Shown: piece after piece, positions 18,726 to 27,240 of the stretch
Numbering within the stretch: position 1 is the stretch's first letter
Layout of the letters: each line of letters opens with the position of its first letter
Assembly (NCBI RefSeq): GCF_947498015.1
Contig: NZ_CANMIR010000004.1
Coordinates: 124,001-188,000 of the forward strand
From: an uncultured Neptuniibacter sp.
GTDB taxonomy: Bacteria > Pseudomonadota > Gammaproteobacteria > Pseudomonadales > Balneatricaceae
Reading direction: 5' to 3'
DNA: 64,000 nt
Made by a program: the position numbers and the translations under genes
The notes under the pieces: model-generated
Seen by the model: the letters and a program-made list of their open reading frames with translations, nothing else
Databases searched by the model: none
Told to the model about the DNA's origin: nothing

Positions 18726-19760
18726 ATGAATAAATTATTAGCCGCTCTTCTGGCTGTGGGCATCAGTTTTGGTGCACATGCTGAAACCTGGAAGTTCGCT
18801 TCAGAAGAGGACAAGAAAGACGTACAGGATATTTTTGCACAGGCTTTCGCTAAAAAGATAAAAGAGGAGTCTGATGGAGATATCAGGGTCAAAATTTACT
18901 ATTACGGTCAACTCGGTACAGAGAATGACATCGTAGAGCTGACATCAAAAGGGACTGTGCAGTTCGTATCGGTGGGTACCGGTCATCTGGGATCTTATGT
19001 TCCAGAAGTACAGGCGATCAGCGTCCCCTATGTTTTGGGTACCGATACTGATGTAGTGCGCAAGGTTTTGACCAGTAGTAAGACCATCTACGGTGATCTG
19101 GCTGATCGTTTTGAAAGCGTCAATCTTAAATTGCTTACGATGATCTCGGAAGGTGAAATGGTTTGGGGCGCGAATAAAGCGATCAGGAGTCCTGAAGATT
19201 TTGCCGGACAGAAGATCCGCACTTTTACCTCTACGATTCCAGTGGAAACCTACAAGGCCTTTGGCGCAACGCCGACACCTCTGTCATGGGGTGAAGTGTA
19301 TGGTTCCCTCCAGCTAAAAACGGTTGACGGTATGGTTAACCCGATCTATTTCATCTACAACGCAAAATGGCATGAAGTTCAGGATTACCTTATGTTCCCT
19401 GGGCAACAGCCTTATGTGGGAACCGTTTCCACAAACAGCAAATGGTTCAACGACCTATCTGCTGAAAAACAGGAGATGGTGCGTGCTGCGATTGCCACTG
19501 CAGAGCAGGCTGCTCATGACTACCAGCTGAAGATCAATCAGGAAAATATGGACAAAATTATGGCCGAACGTCCTGATATGAAAGTGGTGAAATTAAATGA
19601 GCAGGAGCGTAGTCGCTTCAAAGAGCTAAGTAGCTCCCTGCATGAAACCTACTATGATGTGGTAGAGAACGCGTACGAGGACGACAAAAAAAGTAGCGCT
19701 CGTAAGAACGCTAAGATGATCCTTGAAAACCTAATTCAGGAAGTCAAAGACGCTTCTTAA
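18726..19760 (+). CDS. TRAP transporter solute-binding protein (DctP family)
   Basis: 344 aa with a signal peptide (MNKLLAALLAVGISFGAHA). The ATG at 18726 is preceded by GAGG. It has the DctP fold, with the family's ligand-clamping region around GQKIRTFTSTIPVETYKAFG (residues about 160-180). It delivers a small carboxylate-bearing solute to the DctQM permease encoded next. In this setting ectoine or a related compatible solute is a plausible ligand (compare TeaA/UehA), not proven. Confidence 0.9.
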   Translation: MNKLLAALLAVGISFGAHAETWKFASEEDKKDVQDIFAQAFAKKIKEESDGDIRVKIYYYGQLGTENDIVELTSKGTVQFVSVGTGHLGSYVPEVQAISVPYVLGTDTDVVRKVLTSSKTIYGDLADRFESVNLKLLTMISEGEMVWGANKAIRSPEDFAGQKIRTFTSTIPVETYKAFGATPTPLSWGEVYGSLQLKTVDGMVNPIYFIYNAKWHEVQDYLMFPGQQPYVGTVSTNSKWFNDLSAEKQEMVRAAIATAEQAAHDYQLKINQENMDKIMAERPDMKVVKLNEQERSRFKELSSSLHETYYDVVENAYEDDKKSSARKNAKMILENLIQEVKDAS

Positions 19761-19864
19761 ACCTATCCCTCCCTCAGTTGCGCGGGGGTGTACCCAACCC
19801 TTCCGCGCAACCGAACTGAACGTTGATAAAGCCATATAACCTTGTGGTTTTCAGGAAGGCTCTT

Positions 19865-20380
19865 ATGAAAAAGTTATTCCATAACATCAGTGCTATTACC
19901 GAGGCAGTAGAAAAATTCATTATCTGTTTTTCAATCTTGTTGATGATGGCAAATTCAACCGCTAATGCAATTGGAAGGTACTTTTTTGGTAAGAGTTTAT
20001 TCTTTTCCGAAGAGCTGAATCAGTTCCTGATTGTTGCGGTTACCTTTATCGGATTTGCCTATGCGGTCCGTCAGGGGCGAAACATTCGTATGACGGCTTT
20101 GTATGATTCTTTGGGATTTAAAGCAAAAAAAATACTGACAACTGTCATCTCAATCATCACCGGACTTTTGATGTTCTACCTCACTTATAAAGCAGTGTTT
20201 TATGTGCTGGAACTTAAGGATATCAATCGGTTAAGCCCGGCGCTGCAGTTTCCGGTCTATATCATCTATTCCATTATCCCGGTCGGTTTAGGGATCGCTG
20301 GTATTCAATATCTGATCGCATTCTTTATGAACCTTACCCATAAAGAGATCTACCTGTCGTACGAAGTGACAGACAGCTGA
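19865..20380 (+). CDS. TRAP transporter small permease (DctQ family)
   Basis: 171 aa with four predicted membrane helices. The start at ATG 19865 was chosen because AGGAAGG lies 6 nt upstream. The conserved EELNQFLIVAVTFIGFAYAV segment (residues about 50-70) is typical of DctQ. It lies between dctP and dctM. Confidence 0.9.
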   Translation: MKKLFHNISAITEAVEKFIICFSILLMMANSTANAIGRYFFGKSLFFSEELNQFLIVAVTFIGFAYAVRQGRNIRMTALYDSLGFKAKKILTTVISIITGLLMFYLTYKAVFYVLELKDINRLSPALQFPVYIIYSIIPVGLGIAGIQYLIAFFMNLTHKEIYLSYEVTDS

Positions 20381-20405
20381 GAAGAAACCTAAAGGGTGAA
20401 ATATT

Positions 20406-21752
20406 ATGAGTTCAATTTTAGATTTCTTTGCAGATGTCATCGCAGGTGAACTAGACGTTTACGTTGTCACTTTTACGCTTGTAGCCGCGATGGTCATCCT
20501 GCTGTTTCTTAGTTTCCCGATGGTTGTCCCGCTGGCCGTAGGTGCTTTGATCGGGCTGGTGCATTTTTCCGGTATCGACCCCGGAGTCATCGTTCAGCAG
20601 ATGGTGACCGGGATCTCACCCAATGCACTGATTGCAGTGCCGATGTTTATTCTGGCCGCCGACATCATGACCCGAGGGCATACCGCGCATAACTTACTCG
20701 GCCTGATAGAAGCGTTTGTGGGGCACATGCGTGGAGGCTTACCGATCACAACCTGTATTAGTTGTACGCTGTTCGGTTCTGTTTCCGGTTCAACTCAGGC
20801 GACAGTGGTATCCGTAGGTCAGATTATGAGGCCGAAACTGCTTCAGGCAGGATATAAGGATAGCTTCATTATGGCGCTGATTATCAATGCCAGTGATATC
20901 GCATTTCTGATACCTCCAAGTATTGGTCTTATCCTCTATGGAACGTTGGCGAATACCAGTGTAGGTGAGCTGTTCATTGCAGGGATCGGTCCCGGTGTTG
21001 TGCTGGCGATTATGTTCTCTATTTACTGCTTTATCTACAGCGTTTATCAGGGTGATAGCGTTACCGTCGTTGAAAAAACAACGCTAAAGCAGAAAGTTGA
21101 AGCGATTAAAAAAGCGATTTTACCTCTGGGTTTTCCTGTGTTGATTGTGGGTGGGATCTATTCCGGTGCGGTAACACCTACAGAGGCTGCCTCTTTTTCA
21201 GTGTTGTACGCCATTATTGTTGAGTGCGTGATCTACCGGGAACTCAGTTACAAAGATGTAGCGGATGCAGCGCTCAGTACCGGTCTTATTACCGCGGTGG
21301 TGTTCATTCTGGTTGGCATGGGGCAGGCGTTCTCTTGGTATATCTCATTTGAACAGATTCCACAGGATCTTCTGGCTCCTCTCAATCTGGAAGATGCCTC
21401 CAAGGAATATATTCTGTTCGTGATCGCATTGGCATTTTTTGTTGGTTGTATGTTTGTAGATTCATTGGTTGTGTTGGTCATTCTGACTCCGATATTTGTA
21501 CCGATTGTGGCAGATGTGGGTCTTGATCCCGTGCTGGTGGGCGTGATGATTACGCTTCAAATGGCCATAGGTTCAGCTACACCACCATTTGGGTGTGACA
21601 TTTTCACAGCGATTGCGATTTTTAATAAGCCCTATATGGAGGTGATAAAAGGGACGCTGCCATTCATTCTGATTCTTTTCATGATGTCAGCGATGCTGAT
21701 CTTTGTGCCTGATATCGCTTTGTTATTACGTGATCTGGCTTTTGGAAAATGA
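20406..21752 (+). CDS. TRAP transporter large permease (DctM family)
   Basis: 448 aa with about 12 hydrophobic segments. The conserved SGSTQATVVSVG and IPPSIGLILYG motifs of the DctM scaffold are present, as is ATPPFGCDIF near residue 396. It forms the sodium-driven channel with the upstream DctQ. It is 25 bp after dctQ and part of the same operon. Confidence 0.93.
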   Translation: MSSILDFFADVIAGELDVYVVTFTLVAAMVILLFLSFPMVVPLAVGALIGLVHFSGIDPGVIVQQMVTGISPNALIAVPMFILAADIMTRGHTAHNLLGLIEAFVGHMRGGLPITTCISCTLFGSVSGSTQATVVSVGQIMRPKLLQAGYKDSFIMALIINASDIAFLIPPSIGLILYGTLANTSVGELFIAGIGPGVVLAIMFSIYCFIYSVYQGDSVTVVEKTTLKQKVEAIKKAILPLGFPVLIVGGIYSGAVTPTEAASFSVLYAIIVECVIYRELSYKDVADAALSTGLITAVVFILVGMGQAFSWYISFEQIPQDLLAPLNLEDASKEYILFVIALAFFVGCMFVDSLVVLVILTPIFVPIVADVGLDPVLVGVMITLQMAIGSATPPFGCDIFTAIAIFNKPYMEVIKGTLPFILILFMMSAMLIFVPDIALLLRDLAFGK

Positions 21753-21801
21753 CGTTGAAATAACGTTAAGAGAATAGGCAATATTCATTAGGGTAGCTCT
21801 T

Positions 21802-22983
21802 ATGACAATGCTAGGTAAAACGCCCCCCCGTGGCTTTGCACAATCAGAATTTGAAGCGCGTACTGAGAAACTTCAGGGTTTAATGACAGCCAGTGGAATT
21901 GATGCAGCGTTTTTTACAACTGAACCTGAATTCCGTTATTTCAGTGGGTTTAAATCGCAGTTTTGGGAGAGTCCAACCCGGCCGTGGTTTTTAGTTGTTC
22001 CTGCTACAGGCCGGCCGATAGCAGTAGTTCCTGAAATTGGTGTCGCCGGTTTTGAAGAGACCTGGATAGAGGATGTTCGTAGCTGGCCATCCCCCAGACC
22101 TGAAGATGATGGGATCTCTCTGTTGGGGCAGACCCTGGCAGAGGTTTCCAAAGGGTCGTTTAAGTTGGGGGGGATGCTTGGTCCTGAAACCCACCTACGG
22201 ATGCCAGCGAGTAACTTTGAGAAATTGAAACATGCATTAAGCCAGCATGAACTGGTTGATGTCAGTGAGTTGGTGCGTAAGCTCCGGAGCGTTAAATCAG
22301 CCGCAGAGGTTGCCAAAATCAGGTTTGCCTGTGAGGTGACCAGTGCAGGTTTTAATTATCTTAAGGATAACCTCAAAGTGGGGATGACTGAACGAGAGGC
22401 GTGTAAGGCGATGCACCTTGAGATGCTGCGTTTGGGCGCTGATAGCTGCCCATACCTTATCTCTGCATCAGGTCCGGATGGATATGACAATATCATTATG
22501 GGACCCACCGATCGCAGACTCAATGAGGGCGATGTGCTGATCATCGATACCGGGGCTAATTTCGATGGTTATTTCAGTGATTTTGACCGTAATTTTGCAT
22601 TTGGCGACGTACCTCCTGCCACTCATACCGCTTACGATGCCGTGTACAGATCTACCGAAGCCGGGTTAGGGGTAGCGGCTCCCGGCAGGAGCACCGGTGA
22701 TGTTTGGCGTGCCATGTGGGATGTACTCGAAGCTGCGGGCGCACTGGGGAACGATGTTGGTCGCATGGGGCATGGTCTGGGAATGCAGTTAACCGAATGG
22801 CCCTCACATGTAGAGGGGGGAGATGTCGTGCTGGAACCTGGGATGGTATTGACCCTGGAGCCGGGTATGACCTATGCGCCCGGAAAAATGATGGTGCATG
22901 AAGAGAATATACTCATCACAGACAATGGATGCGAGATGTTACATCAACGCGCCTGGCCACGTTTACCCGTGATCACATCTTAG
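21802..22983 (+). CDS. M24-family metallohydrolase (ectoine hydrolase-like or Xaa-Pro peptidase-like)
   Basis: 393 aa with a creatinase N-terminal domain and a pita-bread catalytic domain. Metal ligands are visible: Asp in IIDTGANFDG, Asp in FSDFDRNF, His in GHGLGMQLTE, Glu in LTLEPGM and Glu in VHEENI. Ectoine hydrolase DoeA/EutD belongs to this family. The N-terminal half here (YFSGF then WESPTRPWFLVVP) matches, from memory, a different subgroup than typical DoeA, so ring opening of ectoine is a context-based guess. Confidence 0.75.
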   Translation: MTMLGKTPPRGFAQSEFEARTEKLQGLMTASGIDAAFFTTEPEFRYFSGFKSQFWESPTRPWFLVVPATGRPIAVVPEIGVAGFEETWIEDVRSWPSPRPEDDGISLLGQTLAEVSKGSFKLGGMLGPETHLRMPASNFEKLKHALSQHELVDVSELVRKLRSVKSAAEVAKIRFACEVTSAGFNYLKDNLKVGMTEREACKAMHLEMLRLGADSCPYLISASGPDGYDNIIMGPTDRRLNEGDVLIIDTGANFDGYFSDFDRNFAFGDVPPATHTAYDAVYRSTEAGLGVAAPGRSTGDVWRAMWDVLEAAGALGNDVGRMGHGLGMQLTEWPSHVEGGDVVLEPGMVLTLEPGMTYAPGKMMVHEENILITDNGCEMLHQRAWPRLPVITS

Positions 22984-23028
22984 ACAGCGTCAGAACTCTC
23001 TGACCTGAAACCTTTTTACTCTTTCTGA

Positions 23029-23070
23029 TAAAAGCGGCCTGCTCACTGAGTGAGGGGGCTGCTTTTGCCT
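23029..23070 (+). terminator. Probable terminator of the TRAP/M24 operon
   Basis: AAAAGC ... GCTTTT outer stem enclosing CTCAC-TGA-GTGAG, directly before the EamA gene. The T-run is short. Confidence 0.5.
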
Positions 23071-23084
23071 GCCGTAGGTTAATC

Positions 23085-24002
23085 ATGATCCATATACAGG
23101 AGCGCGCCCTGCGTAAAAAGGGTGTGCTGTTCAGTCTTGTGGGGGCTTTGTTACTGACCCCTGATGCAGTTGTTATTCGTTGGATGGAGATCGGTCATAC
23201 AGAGGTCCTGTTCTGGCGCGGGCTGTTTTTTGGGCTGGGGTTCTTTTTGATCGCACTGCTCCGAAATCGCAGCAAAGTGTTCCGGGCAATCCGCAATGCG
23301 GGCTGGCCAGGAATTCTAAGTGGTGTCTTCTTCGCGATGAATACGTATTTTTATACTAAGTCGTTACAGCAGACCAGTGCCGCCGCAGCCTTGATGATTA
23401 TCAGCACCGCACCGATCTTCGCAGCAGGGATAGGTTGGATCTGGTTACGAGAGCGGATCAGCCTGACTGTCTGGCTGACGATTCTTATCACCCTATTGGG
23501 TATGGCAATTATTGTCAGCGATGAGGCGGGTGGAAACAGTTTGGCAGGCAACCTCATGGCAGTGGGTTGTGCTGTTTTTATGGCGCTGAATTTTAACTGG
23601 TCACGTATGCATGCGCCTAGGGATATCACGCCGGGTTTGATCTTTGGAGGGATCATTATTTTTCTGATCGGTTTTTCCGAAACTGATGTGCTGATAGCAA
23701 AGCAGGGGGAGATCGGAGCGATGTTCCTTTCTGTCGCGATTGCGATGCCCATTGGGTTCGTTCTGCTACAAATTGCGCCGCGTTATATCAGTGCGACCGA
23801 GGTCAGTCTATTTCTATTACTGGAGTCGGTGATAGCACCTGTTTGGGTATGGATTGTTCTGGGCGAAGCCCCTGGAGTGACCACTCTATTGGGTAGTATG
23901 GTCATCGTCATGGCTCTGTTGTTATACAGTTATCTGTCTGGAAAGGAGTCTCAGCTAAGGAGAAAGCAGCTCTGTAATGGTGCAATTTTGAATAACAAAT
24001 GA
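23085..24002 (+). CDS. EamA/DMT-superfamily transporter
   Basis: 305 aa with about ten membrane helices in two EamA repeats (residues about 15-142 and 155-290). It is a drug/metabolite exporter or importer of unknown substrate. It is codirectional with the catabolic operon but separated by a hairpin, and convergent with ectR. Confidence 0.85.
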   Translation: MIHIQERALRKKGVLFSLVGALLLTPDAVVIRWMEIGHTEVLFWRGLFFGLGFFLIALLRNRSKVFRAIRNAGWPGILSGVFFAMNTYFYTKSLQQTSAAAALMIISTAPIFAAGIGWIWLRERISLTVWLTILITLLGMAIIVSDEAGGNSLAGNLMAVGCAVFMALNFNWSRMHAPRDITPGLIFGGIIIFLIGFSETDVLIAKQGEIGAMFLSVAIAMPIGFVLLQIAPRYISATEVSLFLLLESVIAPVWVWIVLGEAPGVTTLLGSMVIVMALLLYSYLSGKESQLRRKQLCNGAILNNK

Positions 24003-24050
24003 GCTGCTTCGGTAAAAATATTTAGGAACCCTAAATACCCTGTTAATAAC

Positions 24051-24542
24051 TCACTGTTTATCGGTTTCAGGTCGGTCAATCTGACCGATATCCAGCATAG
24101 GTGCAGCATCCAGATGTTGGGCATCAAGCATAAATGAAACCCTTTCCAATGCTGTAATCACCATCGATTGCTCCCAGGGCAGCATATCGTCAAAACGGCG
24201 TACAAACATATCCTGCTGGGTCGTCGGCGCGCCTTTCATCAGATCGAGCCCTTTAGGGCTCAGGGTGATCCAGACCTTTCGCTTATCGTCTTTGCCGCGC
24301 TCCCGGAGAATGAGCTCTTTCTTCTCCAAACGGTCAAGAATACTGGTAACTGTGGCCTGGGTCAGGGTTACCTCTTTAGCCAGTTCCCCCGTGGTAACAG
24401 GGGATACCAGGCGTAATGCCTGCATTGTCATCAATTGGGGGAGGGTCAGGCCTGTTCGGCGGCTAATCTCTTTCTCTTGCATATCAGTGGATCTGATAAT
24501 CTGGCGCAAAAGTACCAAGGCTTCCTGGCTCTTATCCATCAT
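24051..24542 (-). CDS. ectR: MarR-family regulator, EctR-like
   Basis: 163 aa winged helix protein. The recognition helix region VTLTQATVTSILDRLEKKELI and the wing RGKDDKRKVWITLSPKG are typical of MarR. It is divergent from ectA, the arrangement of EctR1, which represses ectABC in methylotrophs. Two GTGCACTT copies 32 bp apart in the shared promoter region are its likely operators. Confidence 0.85.
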   Translation of the reverse strand: MMDKSQEALVLLRQIIRSTDMQEKEISRRTGLTLPQLMTMQALRLVSPVTTGELAKEVTLTQATVTSILDRLEKKELILRERGKDDKRKVWITLSPKGLDLMKGAPTTQQDMFVRRFDDMLPWEQSMVITALERVSFMLDAQHLDAAPMLDIGQIDRPETDKQ

Positions 24543-24636
24543 CGTAAACCTAGCTAATTTTCAGGCAAAGAATTCTACCCTAGTCGGTAGAGCTCTGTCA
24601 TATCGAAGTAATATTTAGTATTGCAATGTTATTTTT

Positions 24637-24676
24637 GTGCACTTGCTTACAATAAAGTTACTATTTTAGTGCACTT
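24637..24676. promoter_or_regulatory. Candidate EctR operator pair upstream of ectA
   Basis: GTGCACTT occurs at 24637-24644 and 24669-24676, 32 bp apart (three helical turns), each preceded by an ATTTT run. This lies in the ectR-ectA intergenic region. No strong sigma70 hexamer pair is evident, and an osmotically controlled promoter of unusual sequence is possible. Confidence 0.5.
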
Positions 24677-24777
24677 TTTGTCCATTCTATCGGTTTTTCT
24701 CTTGTAATAGGGCAGGAATGATGTTTTAAAATATATAGGAATGCTAAACAATAGATTTGCGATATATTTGTATTACT

Positions 24778-25278
24778 ATGGAAATTCATTTTAGAAAGCC
24801 AGAACCTATGGATGGGGCTCAGGTTCACTCACTTATTAGTCGGTGCCCCCCTCTAGATACCAACTCCCTCTATTGCAACCTGCTGCAATGTCAGGATTTC
24901 GCTGCTACATCGATTGTTGCGGAATCTGAGCAGGGTGAGATTATCGGGTTTATCTCGGGCTATGTTCCGCCTCAGCGCACCAATACGCTGTTTATCTGGC
25001 AAGTTGCACTGGATTCAAATTTTCGTGGCAGAGGTCTCGCTTTTGAGATGCTGGAGCGCCTTTTTAGTCGTAATTCAGCGTTATGTTTTATGGAGACGAC
25101 CATCTCTCCAAGCAATGAAGCGTCGAAAAAGCTTTTCACGGGCTTCTTCTCAAAGCATCACATGAATTATGAGGCCCAGACTCTGTTTCAAAGCGGTACG
25201 CATTTTCACGATGGCCATGAAGATGAAGTGCTCTATCGTGCAGGACCTGCAAAGCAGTTTGCGCCCATTCGGGCATAG
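24778..25278 (+). CDS. ectA: L-2,4-diaminobutyrate N-acetyltransferase
   Basis: 166 aa GNAT enzyme giving N-gamma-acetyl-2,4-diaminobutyrate, the second step of ectoine synthesis. Family signatures: PPLDTNSLYCNLLQC, FISGYVPPQRTNTLFIWQVA and the acetyl-CoA loop RGRGLAFEML. The start at ATG 24778 was chosen from the family N-terminus (EIHFRKPEPMDG). No Shine-Dalgarno is visible, and an in-frame TTG lies at 24757. First gene of ectABC. Confidence 0.95.
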   Translation: MEIHFRKPEPMDGAQVHSLISRCPPLDTNSLYCNLLQCQDFAATSIVAESEQGEIIGFISGYVPPQRTNTLFIWQVALDSNFRGRGLAFEMLERLFSRNSALCFMETTISPSNEASKKLFTGFFSKHHMNYEAQTLFQSGTHFHDGHEDEVLYRAGPAKQFAPIRA

Positions 25279-25333
25279 AGATGCACCTGTCCCCCATTTT
25301 TGATTAATAGATCAGCCTTTTGGAGGCTAATAA

Positions 25334-26644
25334 ATGAAAATTTTTGAAGAGATTGAATCCGAGGTTCAGTCATACGCCCGCTCATTCCCACGCGTGTTCA
25401 ATCGCGCTAAAGGGGAGTTTCTCTATGATGAGGAGGGGAATCAGTATCTGGATTTCTTAGCCGGTGCGGGGACGCTGAATTACGGGCATAACAACGAGAT
25501 CTTCAAGCCTGCGCTGATCGAGTATATCCAGGCCGATGGTATTACCCATGGTCTGGATATGCATACAAAAGCTAAAGGTGAGTTTATGGAATCTTTTAAT
25601 GAAAAGATTCTTAAGCCGCGACAGCTGGACTATGTAATGCAGTTTACAGGGCCAACCGGAACCAATGCGGTAGAGGCCGCTATGAAGCTGGCTCGTAACG
25701 TGACCGGGCGTGAAAATATCATCGCATTCACTAATGGTTTTCACGGGGTCAGTTTGGGCTCTCTGGCTGCAACCGGGAACTCACACCATCGTGGTGCAGC
25801 GGGCGTAAGCCTCGGCGGTGTCAGTCGTATCCCCTATGATGGTTATCTCGGAGATGAAGTCGATACGACAGAGTATCTCGATAAGGTGCTCTCTGATACC
25901 AGCAGTGGTATCGACCATCCTGCGGCTGTGATCGTGGAAACGGTTCAGGGTGAAGGCGGGATTAATGCGGCCAGCTTTGAGTGGTTGCAGAGTCTGGAAC
26001 AGGTGTGTCGTAAACATGGGATTCTACTCATCATTGATGATATCCAGGCGGGGTGTGGTCGTACCGGAACCTACTTCAGCTTCGAGGAAGCCGGAATTAA
26101 ACCGGATATCGTGACCCTCTCAAAATCCCTGGGCGGATATGGTCTGCCATTTGCTGTGGTGCTGTTTAAACCTGAGATCGACCAGTGGAAGCCGGGTGAG
26201 CATAACGGCACATTCCGTGGCAATAACTTCGCCTTTGTGACCGCAAAAGCTGCGATCGACCACTACTGGTCGGATGATAAATTTACAGCCGAGATCAAAA
26301 AGAAAGGCGACTATATCTCTCAGCGTCTCAATAAAATTGTTGATCAATACGGAGAGGGTAATTTCACCACCCGAGGTCGCGGCATGTTTCAGGGGATCAA
26401 TTGTGTCAGTGGTGAGCTGGCCTCCAAAATTACTAAACAGTGTTTCCAGAACAACCTCATCATTGAGACCAGTGGGGCCGATGATCAGGTGGTTAAATTC
26501 CTCTGCCCGCTGGTAATTAGCGAAGAGAATCTGGCGAAGGGGATCGATATTGTTGAGCAGGCGATTAAAGATGTGTGCGCATCGGAATCTGAAATCCCAG
26601 AAGACAATGACTATTTCGATACTGTTTATCAGCAGACAGCTTAA
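25334..26644 (+). CDS. ectB: L-2,4-diaminobutyrate transaminase
   Basis: 436 aa class III aminotransferase converting aspartate semialdehyde to 2,4-diaminobutyrate. The PLP lysine is in VTLSKSLGGYGLP (near residue 268). GPTGTNAVEAAMKLAR and IIDDIQAGCGRTG are conserved. TTTTGGAGG precedes the start. 55 bp after ectA. Confidence 0.97.
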   Translation: MKIFEEIESEVQSYARSFPRVFNRAKGEFLYDEEGNQYLDFLAGAGTLNYGHNNEIFKPALIEYIQADGITHGLDMHTKAKGEFMESFNEKILKPRQLDYVMQFTGPTGTNAVEAAMKLARNVTGRENIIAFTNGFHGVSLGSLAATGNSHHRGAAGVSLGGVSRIPYDGYLGDEVDTTEYLDKVLSDTSSGIDHPAAVIVETVQGEGGINAASFEWLQSLEQVCRKHGILLIIDDIQAGCGRTGTYFSFEEAGIKPDIVTLSKSLGGYGLPFAVVLFKPEIDQWKPGEHNGTFRGNNFAFVTAKAAIDHYWSDDKFTAEIKKKGDYISQRLNKIVDQYGEGNFTTRGRGMFQGINCVSGELASKITKQCFQNNLIIETSGADDQVVKFLCPLVISEENLAKGIDIVEQAIKDVCASESEIPEDNDYFDTVYQQTA

Positions 26645-26657
26645 GAGAGTTTAAACA

Positions 26658-27050
26658 ATGATCGTCCGTACACTGCAAGAAGCTGAGAATTCAGAACGAC
26701 GTGTGGTATCACCCGATGGCCACTGGGAGAGTACCCGGCTACTACTGAAAGAAGATAAGATGGGATTCTCATTCCATATCACCACCATCTACGCAGGCAC
26801 CGAGACCCATATCTGGTATCAGAACCATTTGGAATCGGTCTACTGCATCAGCGGAGAGGGTGAGGTCGAAACTTTAGATGATGCCGCGATTCATCCGATT
26901 AAACCCGGCTCTATCTATATTCTGGATCAGAATGATGAACACCTGCTGCGTGCCCACACAGAGCTAAAGTTGGCGTGTGTATTCAATCCTGCCCTGAATG
27001 GTAAAGAGGTGCACGATGAACATGGCGTCTATCCATTAGAGGAGAGTTAA
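26658..27050 (+). CDS. ectC: L-ectoine synthase
   Basis: 130 aa cupin that closes the ectoine ring. It begins [20 protein letters not shown], and cupin motifs [20 protein letters not shown] and [17 protein letters not shown] are intact. No ectD (hydroxylase) or ask_ect follows: the chromosome is interrupted 64 bp downstream by the Tn7-like left end. Confidence 0.97.
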   Translation: MIVRTLQEAENSERRVVSPDGHWESTRLLLKEDKMGFSFHITTIYAGTETHIWYQNHLESVYCISGEGEVETLDDAAIHPIKPGSIYILDQNDEHLLRAHTELKLACVFNPALNGKEVHDEHGVYPLEES

Positions 27051-27070
27051 AGGCGCAGCCTTTCGGAGCT

Positions 27071-27100
27071 AAAAAAAACGGGCTTCAGGGCCCGTTTTTT
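27071..27100 (+). terminator. ectABC terminator
   Basis: ACGGGC / GCCCGT stem with flanking A8 and T6 tracts, just upstream of the inferred transposon end. Confidence 0.9.
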
Positions 27101-27120
27101 GTTCATGATGAAATGTCGAT

Positions 27121-27240
27121 TTCGAATAAAGATTGTGAAAACGAGGGGTGAAAACAGGGCTTATACGTCGAATAAAGTTTGTGAAAGTGGTTCCTGACAA
27201 CATTAACTCTCCCCTTAAAAATTCGAATAAAGATTGTGAA
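27121..27240 (+). repeat. Three TnsB-type binding sites at the transposon left end
   Basis: TTCGAATAAAGATTGTGAA at 27121-27139 and identically at 27222-27240, with GTCGAATAAAGTTTGTGAA (17/19) at 27167-27185. Tn7L also carries three spaced sites over about 150 bp, with AATAAAG and a terminal TGAA. Confidence 0.8.

Noticed and set aside
21802..22983. Firm call as ectoine hydrolase DoeA
   Set aside because: The catalytic M24 residues fit, but the N-terminal half does not look like classical DoeA, so only a family-level call is made.
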